A DNA stretch of 64,000 bases from an uncultured Muribaculaceae bacterium (GTDB lineage Bacteria > Bacteroidota > Bacteroidia > Bacteroidales > Muribaculaceae), in the NCBI GenBank assembly GCA_910589055.1, contig CAJURN010000012.1:1-64000 (forward strand). Direction: 5' to 3'. The notes under the pieces are model-generated. The model was not told where the DNA came from, ran no database searches, and was given only the letters and a program-made list of their open reading frames with translations. Position numbers and translations under genes: made by a program. Positions 43,880 through 54,947 of this stretch are shown one piece after another. How positions within the stretch are numbered: the stretch's first letter is position 1; every line of letters starts with the position of its first letter.

Positions 43880-46800
43880 TTAGAATTCGAGCTGGAGTCC
43901 GAACTGGAACGATTTATACTGCGGATAGTTACCCATGTCAATGCCGTAGGCGGTATTGGTTGAGGTTGAGAATTCCGGGTCGAAGCCTTCGTACTTGGTG
44001 AAAGTGAGCAGGTTCTGAGCCGAGGCATAGATGCGCAGCTTGGAGATATAGCATTTCTTCATCCACTGCGAGGGGAAGGTGTAGCCGAGCTGGATATTCT
44101 TCATGCGCAGGTACGAACCGTCTTCCACATACCACGATGACACGGTGCTCTTGTTGTTATTGGGGTCGGTGGCCGAGCTGCGGAAGTTCTTGTTTGTGCT
44201 TCCGGCCTCTGTCCAGCGGTCAAGAGCGTAGGTAGTGGTGTTGTAGTCGTTGTAGAGGTAGTGTGTCACCTGACGGAAGTTGTTGAAGATTTCATTACCC
44301 TGAACGCCCTGGAAAAGTACGGAGAAGTCAATTCCCTTGTAGGAGCATCCGAGCTGGAAACCGTAGGTGAAGTCGGGCCAGGGGTCGCCGATGCACACGA
44401 TGTCGTCGGAGTCAACGTGGCCGTCGCCGTTGGCATCGCGGAAAATAAGGTCGCCGGGGCCTGTGCCGCTGCGCTGGTAATAGCTGAAGCCGGCATCCTT
44501 TGCAGCCGCGTTATAACGGTCAACCTCCTCCTGAGTCTGGAACACTCCGATGGCGTCGTAGCCGTAGAAAGAGCCGATAGGCATGCCTACCTGAGTGATC
44601 GAAACGTTCTGATTGCCGAGGACCTTGCGGTTGGAGTACAGGATGGCGTTGGTTTCGTCGGTGCTGATAACCTTGTTGCGGACATATCCGATATTACCTC
44701 CGACATTCCAGCGGAAATCTTTGCCTATCATATTGTTGTAGTTGATTTCAAGGTCGAAACCGGTGTTTCTGATTTTACCCACATTGTAGGTATATGTTAC
44801 CGTATTGAGGTTGTTGCCCAATCCGCTCATTGCAGGCAGGGAGCTTGCGAAGAGAGCGTTGGAAGTGTTCTTTAGATACCAGTCGAATGTGAAGGTGAGT
44901 GCATTATTGAAGAAAGCCGCGTCAAGACCTACATTGACAGTCGAGATTTCCTCCCATTTGATATTGAGGTTAGGCAACTTATCAAGGCGTACACCTACGA
45001 CGGGAGTCTGGTTTCCGTCGCTGCCGGTAGGACCGTAGGCATAGTTGGCGTTGGTTGTAAGGTAGTTGGCCGTGTAAAGGAACTGCTCGATACCGCCCAT
45101 GTTGCCCAACTTACCCCACGAAGCACGCAGCTTCAAGTCGGAGAGCCATCGGAGCGAACTGTTGTCGCGGATAAAACTTTCGTTGGCGATACGCCACGCA
45201 GCCGAGAACGAGGGGAAGTTGCCCCAGCGGTTTTTCGGGCCGAAGCGGTCGTAACCGTCGCGGCGAATCATAGCCATGAAGATATAGCGTTCGAGAAGAG
45301 AATAATTGACGCGTCCGAAATATGAAAGGTAGGAGCTGTTGGAATACACGTCGCTGCCAAGACGATCCTGCGCGTCGGCAAGGGATGCGCGGTAAATATC
45401 GCCGATCATATTTGTGGCCCGGAGATTAAGGCCGGATGAGTGTGAATGGTCGCCTTCAAGACCAAGCATCACCGAAAGCGAATGGATATGATTGAACGTG
45501 GCATTGTAGTTAGCCACGACATTTCCGCCGAGGCTGTATCCGGTTGTCATGGCCTGATACATCGAGGAATAGAGTTTGCTTTCAGCCGCGTAGCTGAATT
45601 TTCCGGCTGTCTGACGGCTCACTGAAGAATAGAATCCTCCGAAAAGTGTACCCGTCACAGAAAGACCCTTGCAAGGCTCGATACGGACGTAGAAATTACC
45701 GTTTGCCTTATAATTCTTGTCGCGGGTGTCGGCGGTCTCTTCATAAGCGAGAAGGTTGCGGCCGTCGTAGGCTGCGAGCATGTTTTCGATATTCGTCTCC
45801 ATACCTGTCAAGGGGTCGATGATGGGCGAGCCGTCGGCAAGTGTCGTGGGGAAATATCCGAATCCTCCGGGCTGGTTGGCCTCGTCGTAAGGCATCATGA
45901 AAGGTACCGTGCGGAGGTAGCTCACCAGATAATTGGAGTTGGTGTTGCGCTTGTTGTTGGTGTATGTGAGCTGAAGGTTCTCGCCGATACGGAGCCAGCT
46001 TGTAAGATCCACCTCCGAGTTGATACGCATTGCATAGCGCTGAAAACGCGAGTCAAGATACATACCTTTCTCATCGTAGACATTGAACGAGGAGAAGAGC
46101 TTGTAGGAGTCGGCACCTTTGCTGAACGAAAGATCGTAGTTTTGGGTAAATCCGGTCTTGAAAATGATGTCACGCCAATTGTAGTCGGCATTGGTGGGCT
46201 CATAATCGAGAGCGTAGGCCATGATATTCTTGCCGCCTGCCGAGCTGTACTGACGCGGGAAAGCGAGCATTTCGTCAAGAGTCATCTTGCCCTGACCGTT
46301 GAAGTCCTCGATGCGCAGTTCCTTGAGCTGTCTTGTCGAGAGCACATCAGGCATCTTCGTGGGGTCGTTGACGGTCATGTAAGTGTTGAATGTTACTTTC
46401 GACTGACCTTTCTGACCTTTCTTTGTTGTTACAAGGATAACACCGTTGGCGGCCTGGGCGCCGTAGATTGCAGCGGCCGAACCGTCGCGAAGCACCTCAA
46501 CCGACTCGGCGTCGTTCATATTGAACTCCGCTCCGGGGTTCTGCGGCACACCGTCGATAATCCACAGCGGGCCGGAGCTGTTGAACGAGCCGACGCCACG
46601 GATGCGGATATCCGCTGTCGAGCCGGGGGCTCCGCTTGATTTTGTGACAAGCATACCGGGAACTTTACCTTGAAGAGCCGATTCGATTCCGGCAGATGCT
46701 ACGTTTTCAATGTCTTTTGACTTGATGGATGTGATAGCTCCCGTGACATCACTTTTCTTGACAGCACCGTAGCCGATAACCACGACATCATCGAGAAGTT

Positions 46801-47116
46801 CCGAGTCCTCGGTCATCGTGACATCAATAACCGATTTATCACCCACCGGGACAGTCAGTGGTTTATATCCTATATATGTAAAAAGAAGGCTGGCGTTGTC
46901 AGGCACATCAATGTGATATCGACCGTCGATATCGGTGATTGCTGCAGCCGAGTTTTGGCCGCCCGTAGCTTTGGCGACGACACTGACTCCGATAAGCGAC
47001 TCTCCGCTATTGTCGCTGACGACTCCGGTCACAACTTTGGCCTGAGCGACGCCGCAAGTAAGAAGAGCAAGCATCAAGTGTGAGAACAGACGCCTCGGGA
47101 AGAAGCTATTTTCCAT
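43880..47116 (-). CDS. susC: SusC-like TonB-dependent transporter (second system)
   Basis: 1078 residues. Signal peptide, CarboxypepD_reg-like domain (VVTGVVSDNSGESLIGVSVV near 28), plug starting V-V-I-G-Y-G-A-V-K-K-S-D-V-T-G-A (about 112), L-W-I-I-D-G-V-P-Q and D-A-E-S-V-E-V-L-R-D-G-S-A-A-A-I-Y-G-A-Q-A-A-N-G-V, and a barrel ending FGLQLEF. It imports an oligosaccharide with the paired SusD. No degradative enzyme is in the same operon; the nearest candidates are the GH2 and esterase genes about 10 kb away. No HTCS or anti-sigma gene precedes it, so regulation is not visible. Confidence 0.95.
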   Translation of the reverse strand: MENSFFPRRLFSHLMLALLTCGVAQAKVVTGVVSDNSGESLIGVSVVAKATGGQNSAAAITDIDGRYHIDVPDNASLLFTYIGYKPLTVPVGDKSVIDVTMTEDSELLDDVVVIGYGAVKKSDVTGAITSIKSKDIENVASAGIESALQGKVPGMLVTKSSGAPGSTADIRIRGVGSFNSSGPLWIIDGVPQNPGAEFNMNDAESVEVLRDGSAAAIYGAQAANGVILVTTKKGQKGQSKVTFNTYMTVNDPTKMPDVLSTRQLKELRIEDFNGQGKMTLDEMLAFPRQYSSAGGKNIMAYALDYEPTNADYNWRDIIFKTGFTQNYDLSFSKGADSYKLFSSFNVYDEKGMYLDSRFQRYAMRINSEVDLTSWLRIGENLQLTYTNNKRNTNSNYLVSYLRTVPFMMPYDEANQPGGFGYFPTTLADGSPIIDPLTGMETNIENMLAAYDGRNLLAYEETADTRDKNYKANGNFYVRIEPCKGLSVTGTLFGGFYSSVSRQTAGKFSYAAESKLYSSMYQAMTTGYSLGGNVVANYNATFNHIHSLSVMLGLEGDHSHSSGLNLRATNMIGDIYRASLADAQDRLGSDVYSNSSYLSYFGRVNYSLLERYIFMAMIRRDGYDRFGPKNRWGNFPSFSAAWRIANESFIRDNSSLRWLSDLKLRASWGKLGNMGGIEQFLYTANYLTTNANYAYGPTGSDGNQTPVVGVRLDKLPNLNIKWEEISTVNVGLDAAFFNNALTFTFDWYLKNTSNALFASSLPAMSGLGNNLNTVTYTYNVGKIRNTGFDLEINYNNMIGKDFRWNVGGNIGYVRNKVISTDETNAILYSNRKVLGNQNVSITQVGMPIGSFYGYDAIGVFQTQEEVDRYNAAAKDAGFSYYQRSGTGPGDLIFRDANGDGHVDSDDIVCIGDPWPDFTYGFQLGCSYKGIDFSVLFQGVQGNEIFNNFRQVTHYLYNDYNTTTYALDRWTEAGSTNKNFRSSATDPNNNKSTVSSWYVEDGSYLRMKNIQLGYTFPSQWMKKCYISKLRIYASAQNLLTFTKYEGFDPEFSTSTNTAYGIDMGNYPQYKSFQFGLQLEF

Positions 47117-47173
47117 GATTGGTTTATAAAAGTTGTTACAGTTTGCTATAAGAATTGTAATGGATTACACTTG

Positions 47174-47181
47174 CAAATTTA
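47174..47181 (-). promoter_or_regulatory. Putative -7 box of the second SusCD operon
   Basis: The minus strand reads TAAATTTG, 58 nt upstream of the SusC ATG. No -33 element at the standard spacing. The 263-bp gap 47117-47379 otherwise holds the terminator of the BspA-like gene and nothing else I can name. Confidence 0.45.
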
Positions 47182-47302
47182 GTCAAAAAACATGCCTCTG
47201 ACGCGTTTTACATAGGTTAAAAGGGATACAAAACGAATTCAGAACGCACAAAAAAGCGCTACAACAGCTATTTACCCCTGTTTTCTCGCACTTTACATGA
47301 AA

Positions 47303-47337
47303 AATCGGCCGATTCCTGAGATTGGAACCGGCCGATT
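47303..47337 (-). terminator. Terminator after the split BspA-like gene
   Basis: AATCGGCCG pairs with CGGCCGATT, extended by ATTCC/GGAAC with one wobble. A U-run follows on the minus strand. It lies 42 nt past the stop at 47380. Confidence 0.85.
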
Positions 47338-47379
47338 GGCTGAAATTTATTTAGGATTCCTTTGAATTTTTAAGAATGG

Positions 47380-50300
47380 TTACTTGATTGTAAGGCGGGT
47401 GCAATGGTGTCCCGTACCTGTGACTACATCAAGCAAGTAGAGTCCGCCGGGAAGGTTCGATACATCCATGGTGTCATGGCTTCTCATCGTTCGGCTTTCC
47501 ACGGGACGCCCGTCCAGAGTGTAAAGTGTTGCCCGGAATTCGGAAGCATCAGTGTCGACAGTCACATAAGATGTGGCGGGATTGGGATAAACGTTGACCT
47601 TGACATCATTGCTGCCGGGAACAATCACCGACTCAATTCCCGACTCGGGATCGAGGGGGTCGACAGCCACGTCTTCTCCTACATTCTCGGAAAGGCTGCG
47701 GATGAGATAATGCATTACCTTGGCATATCCGTTTTCCTCGGCGAGAAGTTCGTAAGTGCCGCTCTCATTGAGTCGGGCATTTACGGCGTAGGTGATGTCG
47801 GTCCAGCCGCTTGTGTTTCCGGCCACCTTACCCGGCTCAACACATCCTACATAGTCGAGTGTGGTGCGGTTGTAGATGTTTATAGTGCCGTTGCGGGTCA
47901 GCATCACAAAGAGGTAATCACCGGCGAACGCAAGCGATTTCGAGCTTGAATCGTCATTTGCCGTAGCAACGGGAATGAGCAATTCGGCATCGGGCTGCCA
48001 GGTGTGCATCGGATTAGCCTCAATGTCGGCCATGCGGCGGCGCATATTCTTATATATCAGCAAGGTTGAGCCTGCACGACCCCAGATAGCCGAGTTAGGA
48101 TTGGGATTCTCGGTGGTGTATGCGGTGATGTAAAGTTCATCGCGGTCGGTGTCGTACATCACACGGCCGGCTTCAATAATATAGGACGGCAGACGGTAGG
48201 AAACGGGGGCTTCATATTCCACGCCCCCCACACTGTTGAGGCCCTTGTTCTTGAAGTACTTCACTTCAACAGCCGAAGCGGCCACGGCGTCGGTCATCCA
48301 TACATTGCCATCGGCATCGGGATAAATCGAGAAGGTGTTGATAATCGGGTCGTAGGCCTGAGTCTCGCCCTCGTCGCGCCGACCGTTTCCATCAGCATCA
48401 GCCCAGTAATAATCCTTTGAAATCACATTACATGGAATGGCTGTGTAGCCGTGCTTTTCCTTGTCGAAACGGTAAACACCGAGGATGCTTGAATACATGT
48501 TCGACACATACATGATCTCGCTGCCGCCGATATTGCGGTTGAATACGCTGCATATAATCGGCGAGGGGAAGTTACGGAAATCATCGGGGAACTCGAAGGG
48601 ATTCAGAGTGGAAGCCACAAGGCGGTCAAGACGACCTCCGGCATTGTTGTAGTTCACTTTGTGGAGTTTGTCGGGAGTATTCATCAGCCAGCGGTTGCTT
48701 GTGCTGAAATCGGCAGTACCGGTGAATGACAGACCCTCGAGCTTCCAGTTGAGCTCGGATGTCTCTTCATTGTAGGAATAGAGAATTGCAGTGGCCGTGT
48801 TCACAAACATGTTGGACACGTAGATGTTGCCCGAAGCATCCACACCGACTCCGGTCGGGCCGGGGAAACGCAGATGTCCCATTTCGCCTTCGAGGTATTC
48901 TCCCCCACCCTCTTCGGCAGGTTTGGGCGACTTGACATAGATACCGCCTTTCACGCCGAATGTCGAGGTCTGTTTCGGGGTGTTGTAGATGTCGGTGTAA
49001 ATGAGCACATTCAGATCCTTGCCGCTGTTGGGCACGAGTACACGGTTCTTATAAGTATCAACCGCAAAGGAGCTTACCACAACGTCGTCGGGGATTGTAA
49101 TCACCGACTGTGGACGAATGGCGCCGTTTGTAAGGCTGATAGCCACAATGCGCTTCATGTCGGGCTGGTACATCCATACATAGCCCTTCTTGTCGGCAAC
49201 GATATATCCGGCTTCACCTTCGGTGATTTCAAAACCGCCGTTTGCAGTGGCGCTCGGAGCCATTGTTGTCTTGTCATAAATCTTAAGGGAGGGAGCGATG
49301 TTGCGTTCAGGCACGCCGGGAACGGCAACAATAAGGTCATTACCACGGATAGCGAGTCCGGTGAGGAACTGTGTGCTTTCCTGAGCGATGAGCATGAGAT
49401 TCTCGGCAGGACCGTAACCGGTCTTGAAACGCGATGCCACGCCGTCGCTCACACGGTAACGGGCAACGAAATGCCATACCTCACTTTTGGGCGGGAAGCG
49501 CTGGAGTCCGTTTGTGTTTTTGCTGATACCGTTGTCGCCTGCGGCACCGCTGAAGCTCATGAGCTGATAAACGTAGGTTCCGTCCATTGCAACAGCCTTG
49601 CCGGAGTTGCGGCCCCAGCTGCCTGTTCCGGATTCGAAAGGCACGCTGTGGACTGCGCCGTCGCGCCATACACCCACATTCGTGCCGCCTTCGTCCCAAC
49701 CGCAGATAGTAGCCACGAGACCATCCTCGCGTACAAAAATCGACTCCATGCTGTGGGGAACGTGGTTGGCAGGTTTGCCGCCGTCGTTAGCAATCCAGGA
49801 TGCGGTATAGTCGGATACATCACCTACATATACATCTTCATACACGGGAGTGAGCGTCACTTTTCCGGCAGGCATTGTAAATGCAGTGGTATTGGAAGTC
49901 TCGTCAGAGAATTCGACAGAGGGAACCGCTTCCCAGCGGGTGAACAGAAGTCCGTTGTACTCGCGGGGAGTGCTGATTTCCACGGAAGCGCCCTGAACGG
50001 CAATGCCGTTTCCTAACGAAGACTTGGCTTCCGCATAGTCGGCGGCATAAGCAAATTCAATGTCGTGGAAGGGGACGAACTCTCCGCCGAGGGCTTCGAT
50101 TCCGCCCCATGTCTTGTAAGAGTCAAGAGCTGCCGCGGGCACAAATACTTTCAGGGCATCATTGTCAAGACGGCCGACTTCCGAGAAGGCGTTGAGTCCG
50201 ACAGCCGGAGGAGTGACGGCTCTCACAACGAGAGTGCTCACATTACCTCTGCGCAGGAAGGCATTATCGCCCACAGATACGAGAGTGGAAGGCAGGTCAA

Positions 50301-51246
50301 CGGTCTTGAGCGCTCCGGAAGCCTCCTGAAGGCTTGCAGCCGGGTCAAGACGGCAAGCATCGTTTCCGATACGTTCCACACCTTCAGTAAAAATCATCGA
50401 CACCGCACCGGCGGCATTGCCGAATACAGGGCGTGCGGGAACCGAGGTGCAAATTTCGCCATCGACATAAATCTCGCCAATCATGGGAGGACAGTAGACA
50501 GCCGAACGAGCCTGAAGGTCGACAAGCACACCCTTGGAAGAGGCGTAGCGGGCATTGTCTTTTGCCACACCAATCATTCTGACAGCTCCGGATTGCTCGA
50601 AGCACTTTTCGGGATTCAGTTCGGCCAGCGAAGCCGGCAATGTAATTTCTTCAAGATTACCGTTGTAGGAGAAGCTGTAATCGGCAAGCGACACTACTCC
50701 TTCAGGAACAGCGTAAGACTCACCGGCTTTTCCGGAGGGATACTTGACGAGAACAGTGCCGTTGGAGGCGAATACCACGCCGTCGGAATCGCTCATTTGC
50801 GAATTTCCCGTAAAGTCAAATGCTTTCAGGGCACTGCAGTTGTTGAAGCAGTTTGCGAATCCTGCATAATCGGTATATGAGGCAGGAAGAGAAACCACTC
50901 CGCGCAATGCGCTGCCGTTGAAAGCCTCCTGTCCGATGGTTTTTAGCACATCGGGGAAAGTGACCGCAGTGAGAGTAGTATTGCCTTTGAAGGCTCCGGC
51001 CGGGATGGCTGTGGTCTTGGTGTCGCCCGACATGTCGAGCGTGTTGAGAGCGGGCAGTGAAGCGAGAAGAGTGAAGTCAGAAGCCGAGAGAGCCTGACCG
51101 TTGGTATTGTTCACGATATTGAGACGCTGCAACTTGTTGCGCTCGATACCGGGAGCGGAGAGAGCCGAAGAAAGGTTGACGCCGGACGAAAGAACGACCG
51201 TGGACTCGGTTCCGGGCTCAACGGAACGGTACAGAGGAGTGAGCAT
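47380..51246 (-). pseudogene. BspA-like / propeller T9SS protein, downstream part of a frameshifted gene
   Basis: 1288 residues, no signal peptide. It opens directly with LTPLY, the end of an FTMPxxNVxLTPxY motif whose start lies in the other frame of the upstream ORF. Residues about 20-440 are a BspA-type leucine-rich (LRR_5) module; about 470-520 a short sheet repeat; about 540-1190 a propeller-like region with NHL/SMP-30-style segments (GVGVDASGNIYVSNMF). The end (V-N-V-Y-P-N-P-A-T-S-Y-V-T-V, then L-P-G-G-L-Y-L-L-D-V) is a type A T9SS sorting domain. The ORF start overlaps the upstream stop as TAATG. If translated alone it would lack export; joined to the upstream part it makes a protein of about 1770 residues. 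Confidence 0.8.
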
Positions 51247-52688
51247 TACGTTTGCCTCGGCATCGTAAAGGATGCCGAGGCCGAATATTCGCCGTTTCCG
51301 GCAAATTTCACGGAAGCCGACGACAGTACTTCCCAGCGCTCGAATGACAGTCCTTCGAGATTGCGGGGAGCGGAAATTTCCACTACCGCACCTTCGTAAG
51401 CGATATCCGTGCCGATGGGGGAAGTCACGTCCACGGCAACATCCTGCGCATCAATGGAGATTGTATAGAAGGGAACGTACTTGGCACCGTAAGCGGAAAG
51501 GTTGCCCCAACCGTTATAGTCGGCGAGCGATGTCGACGGAACATAGACATAGAGCTGGTCGTCGTCGGCCTTACCCAAATCGAAGAACGCATTGCCTCCG
51601 ACTGTGGGAGGAGTCATGGCGCGGCACACGATGGTGTTCACGTTACCGCGGCGGCAGAAAGCGTTTCCGCCGATGGTTGAGAGTGTCGAGGGCAGGAATA
51701 TCGACTTGAGCGCGCCGGAGCCGTCGGCGAGATTCTCGCTCTGGTTCAGGCGGCAACCATTGTCGGCGATAGTTTCCACACCCTCGGTAAATACCATTGT
51801 GCGGACATTCGGCGAACCTCCGAAGAAGCGGTAGTTGGGCGTGGACGATACCATGGAACCATATACAATCACTTCCTCAATCATGGGAGGGCAATATACA
51901 AGCTCTTTTGCCGTAAGGTCGACCAAAAGGGCGTTGGATGAGGCATAGAGCGTGTTTCCCGCAGCCACGTTGACGGCCTTGAGGGCTGTGGACTCGCGGA
52001 ATGTGGAATTGCCTACGATAGAAGTCATGGTTGAGGGCAGATTCAGCACCTCAAGGATATTGTTGTAGTAGAAGGATTGATCCTGGACTTTCGTCACTCC
52101 CTCAGGCACGGTGTATTCCCGACCGGGGCGTCCGCAGGGATATGAAAGCAATGTGCGGCCACCATCGCAGTAGGCTACTCCGTCGATTGCCGTAATCACT
52201 TTGTTGCCGGGGAAGTCATATCCGGTCAGCCCCTGGCAATTGTGGAAGCGTCCTACAATCGCTGGCGCCGAGGCAAGGGTCGCGGGAAATGAAATCACAC
52301 CCTTGATGGCACAACTGTTGAAGGCGCCACTTTCAAGATTGGTAAGGTTGGCCGGCAATTTGTAAGTCTCGATGGTGGCATTGTTCTGGAAGGCTGCGGA
52401 GGTGATTGTCGTAGTCTTCAGATCGCCTGACATATCAAGCGATTTCAGGGCTTTCATGCCGTTGAGAACTGCGAAATCGGAGGCTGTAAGAGCCTTTCCA
52501 TCGGTATCGTTAACCACCGTAAGTGCGGTGATGGTATTGATATCGGCTCCGGTTTCGGTAAGCGCCGCCGCCAATCCGCGCGATGCGGTAAGGGAGACCG
52601 TGACATTGGTCTGGGCGGACACCATCAGGCCGCTTCCGCATATCAGAAGCGCCGGAATTATATTTCGGATATTTAGAGGGTGTTTCAT
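51246..52688 (-). pseudogene. BspA-like protein, upstream part of a frameshifted gene
   Basis: 480 residues with a signal peptide (MKHPLNIRNIIPALLICGSGLMVSAQ). The body is an LRR_5 BspA-type module similar in order to the genes at 52694 and 54948 (N-T-I-T-A-L-T-V-V-N-D-T-D-G-K-A-L; CPPMIEEVIVYGS; GNAFCRRGNVNTIV). It ends abruptly at S-F-T-M-P-R-Q-T, where paralogues read FTMP then a T-P-x-Y strand. A -1 shift near 51255-51262 restores M-P-x-A-N-V-M-L-T-P-L-Y and joins the next ORF. One missing base explains both ORFs. The start codon lies in a 17-bp sequence shared with the 61.7-kb element. It follows the 52694 gene by 5 nt. Confidence 0.8.
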
Positions 52689-52691
52689 AAT
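52675..52691. repeat. 17-bp copy of the repeat-end sequence at a start codon
   Basis: AGAGGGTGTTTCATAAT is identical to the left end of the element at 61693-61709. In both places it holds the ATG (and MKHPL codons) of a downstream minus-strand gene. No partner arm is visible here. Confidence 0.6.
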
Positions 52692-52693
52692 TT

Positions 52694-54811
52694 TTATCGC
52701 TTGATGAATTTTCTGGATATATCACCGGCTCTCACGATATACATGCCGGCGCAAAGAGAGGAAATATCAACGGATACTTCATCATGACACATTTCCTTCG
52801 TCACGAGAACTCCGGAAACATTGTAAATCTCGACAGGGATATCTCCCGTTCCGGAAACCAGTATCGAATTTCCGGCAATTGAAATTGCAGTCGACGAGGC
52901 TTCCACTTCAAAAAGTCCGGCCGAGTCAAAGACGGCTTCAATGGACACATCTGAGGCGGGCATGACGAAAGTGGTGGTCGCGCTGTTGGCGTCGGCAAAC
53001 ACAACGCCTTCGGTCTCCGACGTCCACATCTTGAACTGTCCTTTGCCGGTGTGGGCGGTAATCTCGACCTCGTCGCCCTCGAAGGCTTCCAGAAGGCAAT
53101 CTCCGCCAACAATGTCAATCACATAAATCGGAGCATATACAGCCTCAATCTCAACGTCGCCGTCAATCATTGTGAAACTTGTGACAACCGCCTTGGGATT
53201 GGCAATCACTACCCCGTCGCCGTCAACCACTCTCCATTCCTTGAATGTAAGGATTTCGCCGGTGGCGTCGTCGGTCTTGTTGAGGTCGGTACGGAGTCCG
53301 ACAACGGTTCCGGGAACAGCGCTGCCGCTTGTCGATATTGTGGCGCCGGTAACGGTATAAGCCACAGGATAAGCGAAGTTGGCCTTGATTTCCACATCGG
53401 TAGCAGGCATCTTGAAAAATGTAGTGGCTTCGCTGGCGTTGGTGAATGTCACGCCGGGGGTTGATGTCTCCCAGTTGCTGAACAGTTTATCGCCATTGGC
53501 ATCCGCAGTGATTTCGATGGAAAATCCTTTGGCGGAATAAGCCTGCGAGGGGGTTCCTCCTTCAACAGAGATTGAATTGAAGGTCACAATCTGTCCGGCG
53601 GTGAAACTGCCGCCACCGCCCGCAGGATAATTGTCGTTTACGAGCTGGCTGGCAAGATAGGCCGAATGAGCTTCGGCAGGCACGGCAAAAACAATAGCCG
53701 TGGCATTTGACTCGCGGAAAGTCGATGTTCCGGTAAGAGTCGGAGGCACTGTCGCCAGACACACGAACTGCTTGATAGTCTTGCCAAGGCTGTTGAACGC
53801 CTCGCCGTCAATCGTCTCAATGGTTGTGGGCAGCTGGATATATTCGATGGGAATTGAGATATCGGCTGCAGCCTGACGGAAAGCGCGGTAGCCGATGCGC
53901 TTCACGCCTTCGGTAAAGACAACACGCTTCAGGCTTGTCGCACGCGAGAAAAATGCCATAGGCACCGACTCCACGACACTTCCGTCAACCGTAAGATACT
54001 GGCGGTCGTAAGCCGGAGGGAAAAACATCAGCTCACGGGCAAGGGCGTTCACAAGAAGTCCGTCAACCGAAGCAAAGGCCTTGTTTCCGGATTCAACCTC
54101 GATTTCCTTCAAACCCGTAGCGTTTGCAAACACTTTTTCCGGCTCTGCGTCAAAAGAAATCACCGAGGAGGAGATTGTAAGCGAGTTCAGATTATCATTA
54201 TCAGCGAAAGCTGAGGATGCAAGCGATGTAACACCGTCGGGAATACGGTAGGCCGGATCGGTCTTGCCGGAAGGATATTTCAGCAATGAGCTGCCGTCAA
54301 AGGTCAATGCGACACCGTCGGCGGCGCTGAAAGCCGTGTTTTCAGGGAAGGAGAAAGCCTCGATTGACTTGCAGCCGATGAAACTTGATTCGAAAACAGT
54401 CACATCCTTAAAAGATGCCGGAAAAGAAAGTGTTCCTGCCAGAGCGCTGCTGTTGAAAGCCCCTGCGCCTATCGAACTCAGATTTGCCGGAAAGAAAATC
54501 GTCTCGATATGGGTGTCGCCGGCAAAGGCGTTATCCGGGATTATGGACGTATTATTGTCTTTGCTCAGATCAAGCGTCTTGAGCTTGGGCATTGCGGTGA
54601 GCACCGCGAAGTCGGAACTGTTCAGGCCGGCGCCGTTGTCGGTAACAACTGTCAGCTCCACCGTGTTGGCTTTCTCATCCGATGAAAGCAGGTGCGAGAG
54701 CGTGCCCGACTGGGTCATAGTCACCTCAAGCGCGAAAGCTGCCGACACCGGAATTAAAGTCATCGCAGAACACAGGATGACTCGTGCGAAGTTAGGATTC
54801 AGTTTTTTCAT
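52694..54811 (-). CDS. BspA-like surface protein with InlB-like repeats and T9SS tail
   Basis: 705 residues with a signal peptide (VILCSAMTLIPVSAAFA). Residues about 30-390 form LRR_5 (BspA-type) repeats: A-F-A-G-D-T-H-I-E-T-I-F-F-P-A-N-L, Y-R-I-P-D-G-V-T-S-L, R-I-G-Y-R-A-F. Three beta-repeats follow (about 400-630), each ending in a T-T-F-x-M-P-A-x-D-V-x-I-x-A-x-F strand like the divergent InlB B-repeats. The last about 70 residues (I-Y-N-V-S-G-V-L-V-T...S-S-L-C-A-G-M-Y-I-V-R-A-G-D...K-F-I-K) are a T9SS type A-like tail. BspA-type proteins bind host matrix or other microbes; partner unknown. It is first in the unit ending at 47380, downstream of a terminator. Confidence 0.85.
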   Translation of the reverse strand: MKKLNPNFARVILCSAMTLIPVSAAFALEVTMTQSGTLSHLLSSDEKANTVELTVVTDNGAGLNSSDFAVLTAMPKLKTLDLSKDNNTSIIPDNAFAGDTHIETIFFPANLSSIGAGAFNSSALAGTLSFPASFKDVTVFESSFIGCKSIEAFSFPENTAFSAADGVALTFDGSSLLKYPSGKTDPAYRIPDGVTSLASSAFADNDNLNSLTISSSVISFDAEPEKVFANATGLKEIEVESGNKAFASVDGLLVNALARELMFFPPAYDRQYLTVDGSVVESVPMAFFSRATSLKRVVFTEGVKRIGYRAFRQAAADISIPIEYIQLPTTIETIDGEAFNSLGKTIKQFVCLATVPPTLTGTSTFRESNATAIVFAVPAEAHSAYLASQLVNDNYPAGGGGSFTAGQIVTFNSISVEGGTPSQAYSAKGFSIEITADANGDKLFSNWETSTPGVTFTNASEATTFFKMPATDVEIKANFAYPVAYTVTGATISTSGSAVPGTVVGLRTDLNKTDDATGEILTFKEWRVVDGDGVVIANPKAVVTSFTMIDGDVEIEAVYAPIYVIDIVGGDCLLEAFEGDEVEITAHTGKGQFKMWTSETEGVVFADANSATTTFVMPASDVSIEAVFDSAGLFEVEASSTAISIAGNSILVSGTGDIPVEIYNVSGVLVTKEMCHDEVSVDISSLCAGMYIVRAGDISRKFIKR

Positions 54812-54859
54812 ATGGTAAATATTAGGTCAGGTGCGAGGAGGATGTCAATTAAAAAAAGG

Positions 54860-54899
54860 GTGACAGCTATCATTCCGGATATGTCCTGATAGCCGTCAC
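54860..54899 (-). terminator. Terminator after the BspA-like gene at 54948
   Basis: GTGACAGCTATCA pairs with TGATAGCCGTCAC (one wobble) and is followed on the minus strand by a U-run (54857-54851). It isolates the 54948 gene from the 54811 gene. The remaining gap to 54811 holds no clear promoter box. Confidence 0.85.
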
Positions 54900-54947
54900 T
54901 TCTAATACCTAATTCAAATTAACAATCCTAATTACCATCAGCTCCAA

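Noticed and set aside
43880..47116. Phase-variable (invertible) SusC
   Set aside because: No inverted repeats near the start, no second partial SusC copy and no recombinase gene in the window.
51244..51262. Programmed -1 frameshifting at the BspA-like junction
   Set aside because: No X-XXY-YYZ slippery heptamer at the needed place and no clear stimulatory hairpin; a lost base is simpler.
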